Assembly: GCA_963710865.1 (NCBI GenBank)
Contig: CAVQBR010000002.1
Location: 1,116,001-1,180,000 of the forward strand
From: PRDV01 sp963710865
GTDB lineage: Bacteria > Babelota > Babeliae > Babelales > Babelaceae
Direction of reading: 5' to 3'
Length of the DNA stretch: 64,000 bases
Shown here: piece by piece, positions 8,436 to 17,752 of the stretch
How positions within the stretch are numbered: position 1 is the first letter of the stretch
Layout: each line of letters begins with the position of its first letter
Notes under the pieces: model-generated
Seen by the model: the letters and a program-made list of their open reading frames with translations, nothing else
The model's database searches: none
What the model was told of the DNA's origin: nothing
Program-made: the position numbers and the translations under genes

Positions 8436-9822
8436 CCACACAGAGGGAGCGAGCATACAGCTAAAAGAACTGTTTGGTTACTTTTATCCAGAACTGATTA
8501 CGGCCTTTTTGCTCTACATTGTGCTAGACATCATTGATGGTCGGTTTATAGCTCAAACTAATATCCCACTCTGTAATGCGACACAAGGAGTTATTAACAC
8601 TTTGTTTCATTTTATAACGAAGGTAGCAGAAGGGTTTTCAGTTGGTATGGTTATCATTTGTGGCCAATACAATGGTGCTCATCAGTTCCATCGGACTGGC
8701 CGTGCGGTATCAGATGCTTTCTGGACAATGGTTTTAGTTGGCGCGATCATTTCGTTGGCAATCTACTCAGGGGCGCATCTTATTTTTGCATTTTATGAAG
8801 TTCCTCAGAATATTATAACACTTGGTCTCCCGTATTTGCGTATTCGGACCATTGGAGTTTTCTTTTCGTTTATTTTCTTTGCGCTTATTGGGTTTCTCCG
8901 TGGTATTAAAAATACAAAAGCACCGATGGCTCTCTTTTTGTTTGGTGGGGTCATTTTTGTGGTGCTTGATTATATACTTATTTTTGGTGCATGGGGAATG
9001 GCCCCTCTTGGCTTGCGAGGATCTGCGATAGCGACAGTCGCTCAGTATGGTGTAATGCTTATAGCAGCATTGATATATATCTTCCATAAGCCTGAATACC
9101 GCAAATATGGAATTTCTCTCTTTTCTGCCGTTACCTGGCCGAATGTGCGGGATTTAGTGCATTTAAGTTGGCCTGTTATGATCGACAAAGGAAGTTTCGC
9201 ACTCTGTCCTATCTGGCTCTTTAAAATGATTGCCTGTGCTGCCGCTGCCAGTCAAGATGGGGGTATCTTGTTAGAAAGTGCTCACTTTCTTAAGCAGATG
9301 GAAAGGATCGGTATTTTACCTGCTGTAGCTTTTGCTCAGGTTATCACGTTTCTCGTGAGCAACGATTATAAAATTCATCATTTTGCTTCGATTAAAAAAA
9401 ACATAAAAAAAGTATTGGTAGTGTCTGCTCTCTTCGTAGGGCTGTTTATTCTTCTCTTTTGTTTGTTTCCTGAATTTTTTCTTACACTGCTCGGCAAAAA
9501 AACTGCATTTAACGATTTTATCAAGTTTTCACTCCCCTTTATTGTCATTCTTATCTTCTTCGACGTTGTTCAAGTAATACTCTCTGCTGCGTTGCGCGGA
9601 GCTGCAGATGTGAAAACTGTTATGTGGTCGCGAATGGTATCTGCAGGTCTCTTTTTTGTACCGCTTGCTTACCTTATTTTACAGATACCTCTTGATAATC
9701 TTTTAGTTAAATTTATCCTCTTATATGGTTCGATTCATATCAGTTATGCACTGATGAGTCTTATATACATTATTCGCTTTAAAAGCGGAGTATGGCGAAA
9801 ACAAACGATTAAAGGTGACTAA
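8422..9822 (+). CDS. MATE-family multidrug/metabolite carrier
   Basis: A 466-residue polytopic membrane protein with about 12 predicted hydrophobic segments in two halves, as in MATE (MOP superfamily) proteins that export drugs or metabolites against Na+ or H+. Recognisable pieces are the N-terminal FGYFYPELITAFLLY, the first-half GFLRGIKNTKAP motif, GLRGSAIATVAQYG after TM6, and the second-half SAALRGAADVKTVMW. The charged and small residues in the two GxxRG motifs match the family. It overlaps rsmG by 14 bp and the gatC start by one base (TAATG), in a compact plus-strand operon. The substrate cannot be predicted. Confidence 0.85.
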   Translation: MNKPNHTEGASIQLKELFGYFYPELITAFLLYIVLDIIDGRFIAQTNIPLCNATQGVINTLFHFITKVAEGFSVGMVIICGQYNGAHQFHRTGRAVSDAFWTMVLVGAIISLAIYSGAHLIFAFYEVPQNIITLGLPYLRIRTIGVFFSFIFFALIGFLRGIKNTKAPMALFLFGGVIFVVLDYILIFGAWGMAPLGLRGSAIATVAQYGVMLIAALIYIFHKPEYRKYGISLFSAVTWPNVRDLVHLSWPVMIDKGSFALCPIWLFKMIACAAAASQDGGILLESAHFLKQMERIGILPAVAFAQVITFLVSNDYKIHHFASIKKNIKKVLVVSALFVGLFILLFCLFPEFFLTLLGKKTAFNDFIKFSLPFIVILIFFDVVQVILSAALRGAADVKTVMWSRMVSAGLFFVPLAYLILQIPLDNLLVKFILLYGSIHISYALMSLIYIIRFKSGVWRKQTIKGD

Positions 9823-10103
9823 TGATTCAAATTACCCGGGAAGATGTGCTGAAGCTTGGCCAGATTTCCAATATTACCATTACAGAAGATGAGATAGCCC
9901 CTTTGCTTGAAAAGCTTCAGGCTGTCCTTACCTATGCATCTCATTTAAAGGATATCGCTGCAGGTCATGAAGCCTCCATGCCGAAGAATGTCAATGTGAT
10001 GAAAGACGATCTTGTTATTCCGAGCGATCCTGAACCGCTGTTGCGTCTGGCTCCGCAACGTGAAGAAAACTATTATGTTGTTCCTACCATTTTAAAAAGT
10101 TAA
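9822..10103 (+). CDS. gatC: Asp/Glu-tRNA amidotransferase subunit C
   Basis: The small 93-residue subunit of the GatCAB amidotransferase that converts mischarged Glu-tRNA(Gln) and Asp-tRNA(Asn) to the cognate amide forms. It starts with the family pattern ITREDVLKLGQISNITITEDE and ends with the typical R-x-D region variant (MKDDLVIPSDPEPLLRLAP...NYYVVPTIL). GatC wraps GatA and stabilises it. The ATG overlaps the upstream stop codon (TAATG), and gatA begins nine bases after the stop. GatB is not in this window and must be encoded elsewhere. Confidence 0.93.
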   Translation: MIQITREDVLKLGQISNITITEDEIAPLLEKLQAVLTYASHLKDIAAGHEASMPKNVNVMKDDLVIPSDPEPLLRLAPQREENYYVVPTILKS

Positions 10104-10112
10104 GGTTTACGC

Positions 10113-11555
10113 ATGAACGATTTGGCTTTTGCCTCGATTCGTACCTTAAAAGATGCTCTTGAAAAGGGAGATCTTTCTATCTCTGAACTCGCTGAGTTTT
10201 CTCAAAAACGGTTTGCTCAGTATGATGCTACTCTCGGTTCAGCATTGGAAGTATTTGATGATCCTGATCTTGATCTGCCGCGAGGCCCACTCTACGGTAT
10301 TCCCGGTATTATAAAAGATAATATCTGTCAGAAGGGACGTATTGCTTCTTGTGCCTCGAAGATTTTGGAAAACTATGTTGCTCCCTATGATGCTACCGTT
10401 GTTACCCGCTTGCGGGCAGCAGGCGCCTATTCTTTAGGGCGTGCTAATTTGGATGAGTTTGCGATGGGGAGTTCTAATGAGACCTCAGCTTTTCAAAAAA
10501 CATGTAATCCGTGGGATATTGACCGTGTACCTGGTGGCTCAAGCGGTGGGCCGACAGTGGCTGTTGCTGCTGGCTTAGTACCTTGGTCACTGGGATCGGA
10601 AACGGGTGGCTCTATACGGCTACCGGCTGCCTTTTGTAATGTTGTTGGGCTCAAGCCAACCTATGGACTCGTTTCTCGGTACGGGTTGATCGCTCTCGCC
10701 TCATCTCTCGATGCTGTTGGATGCATTACTCGAACGGTATATGATAATGCCCTCGTGCTTTCATCACTTGCAGGTAATGATCCGCAAGATTCGACCAGTC
10801 GTGCAGTGCCGACCCAGGATTATACGAAGAATCTTACGGGAAAGTTGAAAGAAGGATTTACGCTTGGGGTAATCGATAATACCTTGGATGTAGAAGGATT
10901 TGATCCAAATGTTTCTGCTGCTCTTCATGAAGTGCTTAAAGAATATGAGCGGATGGGTGCGCGTATTAAGCGATTGAGTTTACCTATGATGGATCATGGA
11001 GCCGCTGTGTATGTTATGCTCGTTCGTGCCGAGGCGGCATCTAATTTGGCTCGTTTTGATGGAATTCGCTATGGCTTGAGAAGCCCTGACGCTCAAACAC
11101 TTACAGATGTTTATACGAAAACGCGTAATGAAGGATTTGGTCTTGAAGTTAAGTCTCGTATCCTCATTGGAAACTACGTACTTTCCGTGGGCCATGCAGA
11201 TGCTTATTATACAAGTGCAAAGATTGTGCAAGGTCTCATGAGGCAAGAATTCCTCAATGCCTTTAAAGAAGTAGATCTTTTGTTTGCTCCGGTGAGTGCA
11301 GGGCCCGCTTTCAAGTTTGGCGCTGTTGCACAGAATTCGATTCAGATGGATTTGCAAGATTACTTTACGGCTCCTGCTAACCTTGCAGGAATACCAGCCT
11401 TGAGTGTACCATGCGGATTTACCAAAGAAAAACTACCAATAGGATTTCAGTTGATTGGTCCTGATCTCTCTGAGGCTGACATATATCAAGCAGCTTATGC
11501 TTATGAGCAGCAAACGCCGTGGCATACCATGAAACCTACTCTCGTGAAGGAATAG
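10113..11555 (+). CDS. gatA: Glu-tRNA(Gln) amidotransferase subunit A, copy 1
   Basis: Amidase-signature subunit that hydrolyses glutamine to supply ammonia to GatB. The 480-residue protein has the complete Ser-cisSer-Lys triad: K68 in GIIKDN, S143 in GGSSGG and nucleophile S167 in GSETGGSIR. The 75 and 24 spacings are exactly those of characterised GatA proteins. The C-terminal GFTKEKLPIGFQLIGP block is present. It follows gatC by nine bases. A second, full-length and closely similar gatA begins after only one base (TAGC ATG), so this locus reads gatC-gatA-gatA. Confidence 0.95.
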   Translation: MNDLAFASIRTLKDALEKGDLSISELAEFSQKRFAQYDATLGSALEVFDDPDLDLPRGPLYGIPGIIKDNICQKGRIASCASKILENYVAPYDATVVTRLRAAGAYSLGRANLDEFAMGSSNETSAFQKTCNPWDIDRVPGGSSGGPTVAVAAGLVPWSLGSETGGSIRLPAAFCNVVGLKPTYGLVSRYGLIALASSLDAVGCITRTVYDNALVLSSLAGNDPQDSTSRAVPTQDYTKNLTGKLKEGFTLGVIDNTLDVEGFDPNVSAALHEVLKEYERMGARIKRLSLPMMDHGAAVYVMLVRAEAASNLARFDGIRYGLRSPDAQTLTDVYTKTRNEGFGLEVKSRILIGNYVLSVGHADAYYTSAKIVQGLMRQEFLNAFKEVDLLFAPVSAGPAFKFGAVAQNSIQMDLQDYFTAPANLAGIPALSVPCGFTKEKLPIGFQLIGPDLSEADIYQAAYAYEQQTPWHTMKPTLVKE

Positions 11556-11556
11556 C

Positions 11557-12993
11557 ATGAACGACCTGGCTTTTGCCTCGATTCGCACATTAAAAGATGC
11601 TCTTGCAAAAGGCGATTTATCGGTTTCTGAGTTGGCTGCGTTTGCACAGAAACGATTTGCACAGCATGATACCATCCTCGGTTCAGCACTAGAGGTATTT
11701 GAAGATGTAGATCTTGAACTCCCTCGAGGATCCTTGTATGGGATTCCTGGTATTATTAAAGATAATATATGCCAGAAAGGACGTATTGCTTCCTGTGCAT
11801 CTAAGATATTGAAGAACTATATTGCTCCTTATGACGCGACCGTTGTTACCCGCTTGCGTTCAGCAGGTGCCTATTCCCTCGGACGGGGAAACTTAGATGA
11901 ATTTGCAATGGGAAGCTCTACCGAAACATCAGCATTTAAAAAGACGCGCAATCCTTGGAATACTGATCGAGTTCCTGGTGGCTCAAGTGGTGGCCCTGCT
12001 GTTGCGGTCGCCGCTGGGCTTGTTCCCTGGGCACTCGGATCGGAAACGGGTGGCTCTATACGTCTACCTGCTGCATTCTGTAATATCGTCGGTTTAAAAC
12101 CGACCTATGGGTTAGTCTCTCGCTATGGACTTATAGCGTATGCGAGCTCACTCGATGCCGTAGGGTGTTTTACACGCTCTGTCTATGATAATGCATTGGT
12201 ATTTTCAGCACTGGCGGGTAATGACCCTCATGATTCGACGAGTCTCTCTGTGCCCGTCAAGGATTATACGAAAGATCTTGCAGGTCATTTAAAAGAAGGA
12301 TTTACGCTTGGAGTTATTGATAATGCCTTAGAAGCAGAAGGATTTGATCCTGATGTATCTTCAGCGCTTACTGTAGCACTGAAAGAATATGAACGGATGG
12401 GTGCTCGTATTAAACGATTGCGCTTACCTATGATGGAGCAGGGGGCAGCTGTCTATTTTATGGTCAGTCGTGCAGAAGCAGCTTCTAATCTGGCCCGATT
12501 TGATGGGATACGCTATGGGTCAAGAAGTGCTCAGGCCCAAACACTCACTGAGGTCTACACCAGAACCCGCAATGAGGGATTTGGTTTGGAAGTTAAATCA
12601 CGTATCCTCATAGGAAACTATGTGCTCTCTGTAGGCCATGCTGATGCGTATTACAACAGTGCAAAAATTGTCCAGGGTCTTATACGGCAAGAGTTTTTGA
12701 ATGCCTTCAAAGAGGTTGATCTTCTTTTTGCTCCTGTCTGTGCAGCTCCAGCTTTCAAGTTTGGTGCCTATGCTGAGAACTCACTGCAGATGGATCTTGG
12801 TGATTACTTTACAGCTTCGGTTAATCTTGCAGGATTACCGGCTATAGCAGTGCCTTGCGGATTTACCCGTGACAAGTTACCCATAGGATTCCAGCTTATT
12901 GGGCCAGATTTGTCCGAGGCTGAACTGTATCGGGCTGCCTATGCTTATGAACAGAATACTCCTTGGCATACAATGGTACCAAATCTCGGTTAA
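11557..12993 (+). CDS. gatA: Glu-tRNA(Gln) amidotransferase subunit A, copy 2 (tandem paralogue)
   Basis: A 478-residue protein aligning end to end with copy 1, with roughly four-fifths of residues the same by eye. Codons have drifted widely at third positions, so this is not a recent or assembly duplication. The triad is intact (K68, S143, S167), as are the GLKPTYGLVSRYGLIA and LPIGFQLIGP blocks. Differences include AFAQKRFAQHDT for EFSQKRFAQYDA and SRSAQAQT for LRSPDAQT. Both copies look functional. They may be redundant, dosage-selected or split between Gln and Asn charging. The gene begins one base after the stop of copy 1. Confidence 0.93.
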   Translation: MNDLAFASIRTLKDALAKGDLSVSELAAFAQKRFAQHDTILGSALEVFEDVDLELPRGSLYGIPGIIKDNICQKGRIASCASKILKNYIAPYDATVVTRLRSAGAYSLGRGNLDEFAMGSSTETSAFKKTRNPWNTDRVPGGSSGGPAVAVAAGLVPWALGSETGGSIRLPAAFCNIVGLKPTYGLVSRYGLIAYASSLDAVGCFTRSVYDNALVFSALAGNDPHDSTSLSVPVKDYTKDLAGHLKEGFTLGVIDNALEAEGFDPDVSSALTVALKEYERMGARIKRLRLPMMEQGAAVYFMVSRAEAASNLARFDGIRYGSRSAQAQTLTEVYTRTRNEGFGLEVKSRILIGNYVLSVGHADAYYNSAKIVQGLIRQEFLNAFKEVDLLFAPVCAAPAFKFGAYAENSLQMDLGDYFTASVNLAGLPAIAVPCGFTRDKLPIGFQLIGPDLSEAELYRAAYAYEQNTPWHTMVPNLG

Positions 12994-13293
12994 CACACTA
13001 TTGTTGAAGCACGAAGCTAATTCTACTGGTCAAAGGGAAAGAGCTGTCTAATTTGGAACCGATGTAAACGATCGAACAGATGATGGTGGCGAAACTCCTA
13101 TTGGATCTTGCAGCTCTAGGTAACGAGCCGGAGAGCTGAAATACCTACTCACATTGTGCTAAGGAGCTTTGCTGACGGCAACTGATTGCTGCTTGTTTTA
13201 AAACATTTTTCGATCTTTTAAATCAGAACATTACTTCATTAAGATGATAGCATGCATCCAGAGCTTGTTTTGAGTGCTATTTAAAAATTGAAA
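12994..13293. other. Intergenic region, nothing recognised
   Basis: About 300 bp between gatA2 and the promoter of the large ankyrin gene. I see no ORF with a ribosome site, no tRNA and no strong hairpin followed by T. Confidence 0.5.
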
Positions 13294-13321
13294 TTGACAA
13301 AAAAACAATAAAAGTTATAAT
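13294..13321 (+). promoter_or_regulatory. Near-perfect sigma-70 promoter of the 839-aa ankyrin gene
   Basis: TTGACA (13294-13299) and TATAAT (13316-13321) with a 16-bp spacer. Both hexamers match consensus exactly. The leader to ATG 13356 is about 28 nt and carries AAGAGGA. Confidence 0.8.
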
Positions 13322-13355
13322 TAATTACCAATAGCTCATAAGTAAGAGGATAGCC

Positions 13356-15875
13356 ATGCGCAAAAAAATTACATTAGTAATCTTGCTTATTCAACTGCTT
13401 AGCCACATGCCAAGCCGAGCAATGCTATGTACAATTTCACTCCCTGAACCTCATCCGAGCACATTTACCCAGTGCAGTACTCTAAGAGGCCTCAATGCAA
13501 GCATAGCAGCTAAAATGATCTTCTTGCAGGAGAAGGACAATCTTGCGGCAGTTCAAGCATTATTTCCCGCCCATAGCCTTCCGACTTTAGAAGAACTTTT
13601 GTTTTGGGCATGCAAGAATGGCTATGTTCTGATCGTTCAAGAATTATTAGCTAGCAATATTGACCCAAATGCGTCATGTGAGCATGGATGGACGCCTTTG
13701 CTTATCGCAACATGGAATAGACATCATTCAGTAGTTCAAGAATTATTAGCCGCTGACGAGATAGACCACAATAAAGCCCTTCCTAATGGTCTAACTCCTT
13801 TATATATCGCTGCAGCAAAAGGCTATCCAGAAATTGTTAAAGTACTGTTGGCTATGGATACTTTAAATGCGATGGATGTTCATGGTTGGACCCGTTTGAC
13901 AAAAGCGGCTGAGAATGGCAACGTTGAAAAAATTCGATCTTTATTAGGCTCAGGTGAAGATGTGAATGGTACCACGGTTTATGGTTTTACGCCATTACAC
14001 CTTGCAGCCCGGAAAGGCAACCTTGATGCAGTTCTGGTATTATTAGAAGATGGCGCTATAGACCTTGAGAAAGCTCTGCCTACCGGAGATACACCATTGT
14101 TTTGCGCGGTCCAAGAAGGTCAGGTTGAGATAGTTCGAGCATTGCTAAACAAAAATGCCGACCCAAATAACGCTCGTAATGACGGATGGACGCCCTTGCA
14201 GACTGCAGTTTCGCACGGCGATCTTTTGGTAGTTCAGGTACTATTAGCTGCTACCCTGATAGAAGTTGATAAGCCCATTGCTTCTGGGGCTACAGCACTT
14301 ATGCTTGCAGCTCAGTATGGTTATACTGAAATAGCGAGAGCACTGTTAGAAAAAGGGGCAGATGGATCAACTCATTTAATCGCTGCGGCACAAGCGGGTC
14401 ATACTGAAACAACTAATGATGGATTAACTCCTTTGGTAATCGCTATTCAGGCTGGCAGTGCAGAGATAGTTGGATTGCTCGTAGATGCAAAGGTACCAGT
14501 AAATGAGGTTAGCCTTTATGGTTGGCCCCCCTTAAAGATCGCAGTCGATACGGGTAATCTCGCTGTGGTTCAAGCACTCTTAGCTGCAGGCGATATACAA
14601 ATTGATACGGTTTCCTGCGGGTTAACTGCAGTGATGCACGCAGCTTTGCATGGTCATACTCAAATAGTTCAAGCACTCTTAGAAAAAAATGCAGACCTAA
14701 GTAAGGCCGATAGTGAAGGAGCGAATGCTTTGCATTACGCAGCAGGGCGAGGCAATGGCGTTATAGTTCAGATGTTATTGATGGCCGGCGCAGATGCAAA
14801 TGTCGCTTCTCATTGTGGATGGGCGCCGTTACATTATGCGAGCATTAGTGGCTCTCTTGAAGCAGTTGAGGCACTATTAGCAGTAAGCTCTCTAGAAGTT
14901 GATGTTGGTGAGGAAACACCCTTGATTCTCGCAGTCAGGGGTGGCCACGTTGCTATAGTTCAGGCATTATTAGCTAAGCATGCCGACCCAAATAGGGCTC
15001 GTACTACTGATGGATGGACTCCCTTGCTCATTGCAGTCGACAAAAGCGATCTTGGCTTAGTTCAAGTGCTCTTGAATGCTGATAGAATAGAAATTGCTAA
15101 AAGGCTCCCTTCTTGCGGAACGCCCTTGATGCTTGCAGCTGTTCGTGGTTGTGGTGAAATAGTTAAAGAGCTGTTGAGTCGAAATGTAGACGTAAACGAA
15201 TCTGACAGTTGGGGTGCAACTGCTTTGAGCCTGGCAGCAAAGAGAGGTCACGCTCATGTAATCCAAATACTTTTGAAAGCTGGTGCGGATGCAAATAAGC
15301 CTTGGAATGATGGGCGAACAGCTTTGCTTCTTGCGGTCGCAAGTGGTTCGCTTGCTGCAGTTCAGGCACTACCAGCAGCCTCTGATGTAATAGTTGACCA
15401 AGCTCTCTTTTTGGCAGCCGAATGTGGCTACGCTATGATAGCTCATGCATTATTAGCTAAAAATGCAAATCCAAATACAGCCCGTAATGGATGGACTCCC
15501 TTGCTTGGAGCGGTCTATAAAGGCCATCGTTCCGTAGTTGAAGTGCTCTTAAATGCTGATGGTATAAATATTGGGCAAACTCTCAATTGTGGTGCAACTC
15601 CGTTGATTCTTGCTGTTATTCACGGCCATGCTGAACTAGTAAGCGACCTTTTAGCTAAAAATGTACCTGTGGATGATGCTGATCGTTTTGGGGCAACTGC
15701 TCTGAATCGTGCAGTCAAGATAGGTCATGCTAACATAATTCAGATGCTTTTGGATGCAGGTGCCGATCCACATAAGGTCTGTAATAATGGAGCAACGCCT
15801 TGGACTATAGCTGTCGAGAGTGGAAATGCTGCAATAGTTGATATGTTATCAAGGGCCAAGGAAGCTGCTCGTTAA
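13356..15875 (+). CDS. Large exported ankyrin-repeat protein (839 aa, more than 20 repeats)
   Basis: The N-terminus is a signal peptide (MRKKITLVILLIQLLSH...SRA). Nearly all the rest is ankyrin repeat, recognisable by TPLxxA, LLA and ADPN landmarks. Units are arranged in a higher-order pattern: a GWTPLLxAV unit followed by GATPLxLAxxxGH, GATALxxAxxxGHA and LLxAGADxN units recurs, for example GWTPLL near residues 553 and 712, about 159 residues apart. Such block repeats point to growth by multi-unit duplication. A consensus promoter and AAGAGGA precede the start. One unit near 670 has lost its LL (ALPAASD). Role: probably binding of a host or periplasmic protein. The target is unknown. Confidence 0.92.
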   Translation: MRKKITLVILLIQLLSHMPSRAMLCTISLPEPHPSTFTQCSTLRGLNASIAAKMIFLQEKDNLAAVQALFPAHSLPTLEELLFWACKNGYVLIVQELLASNIDPNASCEHGWTPLLIATWNRHHSVVQELLAADEIDHNKALPNGLTPLYIAAAKGYPEIVKVLLAMDTLNAMDVHGWTRLTKAAENGNVEKIRSLLGSGEDVNGTTVYGFTPLHLAARKGNLDAVLVLLEDGAIDLEKALPTGDTPLFCAVQEGQVEIVRALLNKNADPNNARNDGWTPLQTAVSHGDLLVVQVLLAATLIEVDKPIASGATALMLAAQYGYTEIARALLEKGADGSTHLIAAAQAGHTETTNDGLTPLVIAIQAGSAEIVGLLVDAKVPVNEVSLYGWPPLKIAVDTGNLAVVQALLAAGDIQIDTVSCGLTAVMHAALHGHTQIVQALLEKNADLSKADSEGANALHYAAGRGNGVIVQMLLMAGADANVASHCGWAPLHYASISGSLEAVEALLAVSSLEVDVGEETPLILAVRGGHVAIVQALLAKHADPNRARTTDGWTPLLIAVDKSDLGLVQVLLNADRIEIAKRLPSCGTPLMLAAVRGCGEIVKELLSRNVDVNESDSWGATALSLAAKRGHAHVIQILLKAGADANKPWNDGRTALLLAVASGSLAAVQALPAASDVIVDQALFLAAECGYAMIAHALLAKNANPNTARNGWTPLLGAVYKGHRSVVEVLLNADGINIGQTLNCGATPLILAVIHGHAELVSDLLAKNVPVDDADRFGATALNRAVKIGHANIIQMLLDAGADPHKVCNNGATPWTIAVESGNAAIVDMLSRAKEAAR

Positions 15876-16116
15876 GTTCGCGAAGACGCACATGAGGTAT
15901 GCGAGGTAATGATGGGAGCATTGATTACAAGACATAACTCAACTATCTTTTCCTTTTTACTCGGGGGGTTCGCGCAAAAGTTGTATATAACCCCATTAAA
16001 AATCCCGTCTCTTAAGGCTGATCACTACAAAATCTACAGGATGATGTGAGAGCTCTCCCGTGCTGATCGATGAATCTAGGTATAATTATGTAACGCAAAA
16101 ATTTCCATCTGAATTA

Positions 16117-16146
16117 TTGCAAAAACAAAAATTCATGTGTTACACT
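16117..16146 (+). promoter_or_regulatory. Sigma-70 promoter of the 173-aa exported protein gene
   Basis: TTGCAA (16117-16122) and TACACT (16141-16146), 18-bp spacer, 38 bp before the chosen ATG. The rest of the 15876-16184 gap shows no gene. Confidence 0.5.
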
Positions 16147-16184
16147 AAAATAAAAAAGCTCTTTTGATTGGAAGGATTATCATC

Positions 16185-16706
16185 ATGACCAAGAAACTAA
16201 CTATTGTGGCTGGAATCTTTATGCCATTCTCTCTCTGTGCTTTGAATGTGTCTAATCATGATTCTGTTCATTCTCCAGCAAAAGGATTGGAAGCTGCGAC
16301 AAAAAGATTCTCCTTGCAGGCTGAGTCTGCGCATCAAACGAAAGCGCAAGTCGCTCAGAGGCTTGATCGTGTAGTGATCGATTCAGCAAAGAATTTTGAG
16401 ACGGATCGTATGACCGTTGCCTTATATCTGGCTAAAGCAGGTCTTCCGGCAGCAACAACATGGATAAAAACACAGCCAAAGAAGGCAGAGGAGCTCGGCC
16501 AAGCCATAAATAATCAAGTCAATCCTGAGGGAACGTGGTTAGGCCATCGACCCGATTGGGAAATCATTAAAATCGCCCTTGAGAATGGCGCCAACTATCA
16601 TACTATACACGGGCTTGGTTCCGCAGTCCGGGGAGCACCTCAATCGTTTAAAGAGTTTATTGGATCTCATCCCGAATTCAGTCATCTGTCTCAGACCAAG
16701 GATTAA
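16185..16706 (+). CDS. Exported hypothetical protein, 173 aa
   Basis: I place the start at the ATG at 16185 rather than 16164, because GGAAGG lies nine bases before it and the protein then begins with a proper signal peptide (MTKKLTIVAGIFMPFSLCA). The mature part is helical and hydrophilic. The stretch IIKIALENGANYHTIHGLGSAVRG resembles a single ankyrin-like helix pair, but I would not call a repeat. There is no known family. It lies between the giant ankyrin gene and the Fic gene, each with its own promoter or operator. Confidence 0.7.
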   Translation: MTKKLTIVAGIFMPFSLCALNVSNHDSVHSPAKGLEAATKRFSLQAESAHQTKAQVAQRLDRVVIDSAKNFETDRMTVALYLAKAGLPAATTWIKTQPKKAEELGQAINNQVNPEGTWLGHRPDWEIIKIALENGANYHTIHGLGSAVRGAPQSFKEFIGSHPEFSHLSQTKD

Positions 16707-16823
16707 GTTTGAAAAAGCGAAATTCCGCCTCGTTCAAAAAGTATGCCCGTGTGAAGCTAGGCATGTACTAGTTCAGTCTTCCGGCTTATCAACTCCTGAT
16801 CGGGCTATGCCATTTCCCACTTG

Positions 16824-16867
16824 ATTTAATGGCAATTTAATGGCATAATAATAGTAATTTAATGGCA
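16824..16867 (+). promoter_or_regulatory. Three ATTTAATGGCA iterons upstream of the Fic gene
   Basis: Exact copies lie at 16824-16834, 16835-16845 and 16857-16867. Start-to-start distances are 11 and 22 bp, that is, one and two helical turns, so all face the same side of the DNA. The last copy abuts the Shine-Dalgarno of the Fic gene. Probably an operator, with autoregulation by the wHTH tail of Fic as an inference. Confidence 0.6.
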
Positions 16868-16879
16868 AGGAGGTATCTT

Positions 16880-17632
16880 ATGTTTACGCCCCGCTATCTA
16901 ATTACGAGTCGAATTGCCCAGTTGCTCATGCGTATGGAACTTCTACGGAAAGAGATAATCGACTTACCTCTTACTCCTTCAGTACTCGTTTCTCTGAGAG
17001 AAACAGCTAGAATCAATTCGATTCATTATTCAACAAAAATCGAAGGTAATCGCTTAACAACGCAGGAAGTTGAGAAGGTACTCTACTTTCAGGAGCGAAT
17101 TGAGGGTAAAGAGCGGGATGAAAAAGAGGTGTTGGGGTATTATGCTTCTTTGAAATTTATGAGTGAGGTAATCAATGAGAAGGTAGCCATTTCGGAATCT
17201 CTCATTGCGAAGCTTCATGGGCTTATCATGGGAGGTGGTAAACAGAATTGCAAACCGTCGCCATACCGTGATGGCCAAAACGTAATCAAAGACAGCGTTA
17301 CAAGGAAGATCGTCTATTTGCCTCCAGAGGCCCATGATGTGCCGCAACTTATGCATGACGTGGTTGCATGGGTGCGAGAAGCTGAGCAAGAAGGCCTTCC
17401 AGCGCCACTGATTGCTGGAATCGCTCATTATCAGTACGTGACTATACATCCGTATTATGATGGGAATGGGAGGACGGCTCGTCTCCTAGCTTCTTATTGT
17501 ATGCAAAAGGGTGGGTATGATCTCAAGGGTCTGTATTCTCTTGAAGAATATTATGCGCAGAATTTGGGTGCTTATTATGAAGCATTAACGGTTGGACCCC
17601 ATAATTATTATTTAGGGAGAGCTGATGTATAA
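16880..17632 (+). CDS. Fic-family AMP-transferase, C-terminus removed by IS insertion
   Basis: Fic enzymes transfer AMP or other phosphate-containing groups to protein hydroxyls. The catalytic HPYYDGNGRTARL (HxFx[DE]GNGRxxR type) is intact, and an N-terminal S-x-x-x-E-G autoinhibition motif (STKIEGN) marks it as a class II Fic. I choose ATG 16880, not 16862, because AAGGAGGT sits six bases upstream. The last two residues and the stop (GTA TAA) come from the inserted IS21 element. Before insertion the frame continued for 109 more residues now found at 20200-20528. The 250-residue stump keeps the Fic core but lacks the normal C-terminal winged-helix domain. Confidence 0.88.
   Translation: MFTPRYLITSRIAQLLMRMELLRKEIIDLPLTPSVLVSLRETARINSIHYSTKIEGNRLTTQEVEKVLYFQERIEGKERDEKEVLGYYASLKFMSEVINEKVAISESLIAKLHGLIMGGGKQNCKPSPYRDGQNVIKDSVTRKIVYLPPEAHDVPQLMHDVVAWVREAEQEGLPAPLIAGIAHYQYVTIHPYYDGNGRTARLLASYCMQKGGYDLKGLYSLEEYYAQNLGAYYEALTVGPHNYYLGRADV
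17620..17627 (+). repeat. Left 8-bp target-site duplication of the IS
   Basis: AGCTGATG directly abuts the left IS end and is repeated exactly at 20192-20199. Confidence 0.85.
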
Positions 17633-17752
17633 ACGGTCAATTATCTTTAACGGTGATGGTCAATTATCTTTAGCGCTTTTAAATTAAAAAGTATGATGGC
17701 ATGAGCAAGCCAACGAAGTTTGTAACTCAACTACAAAATCCAAGGGAAACTC

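Noticed and set aside
10113..12993. Tandem gatA as an assembly duplication
   Set aside because: The copies differ at many synonymous sites and dozens of residues, so they cannot be one sequence assembled twice.
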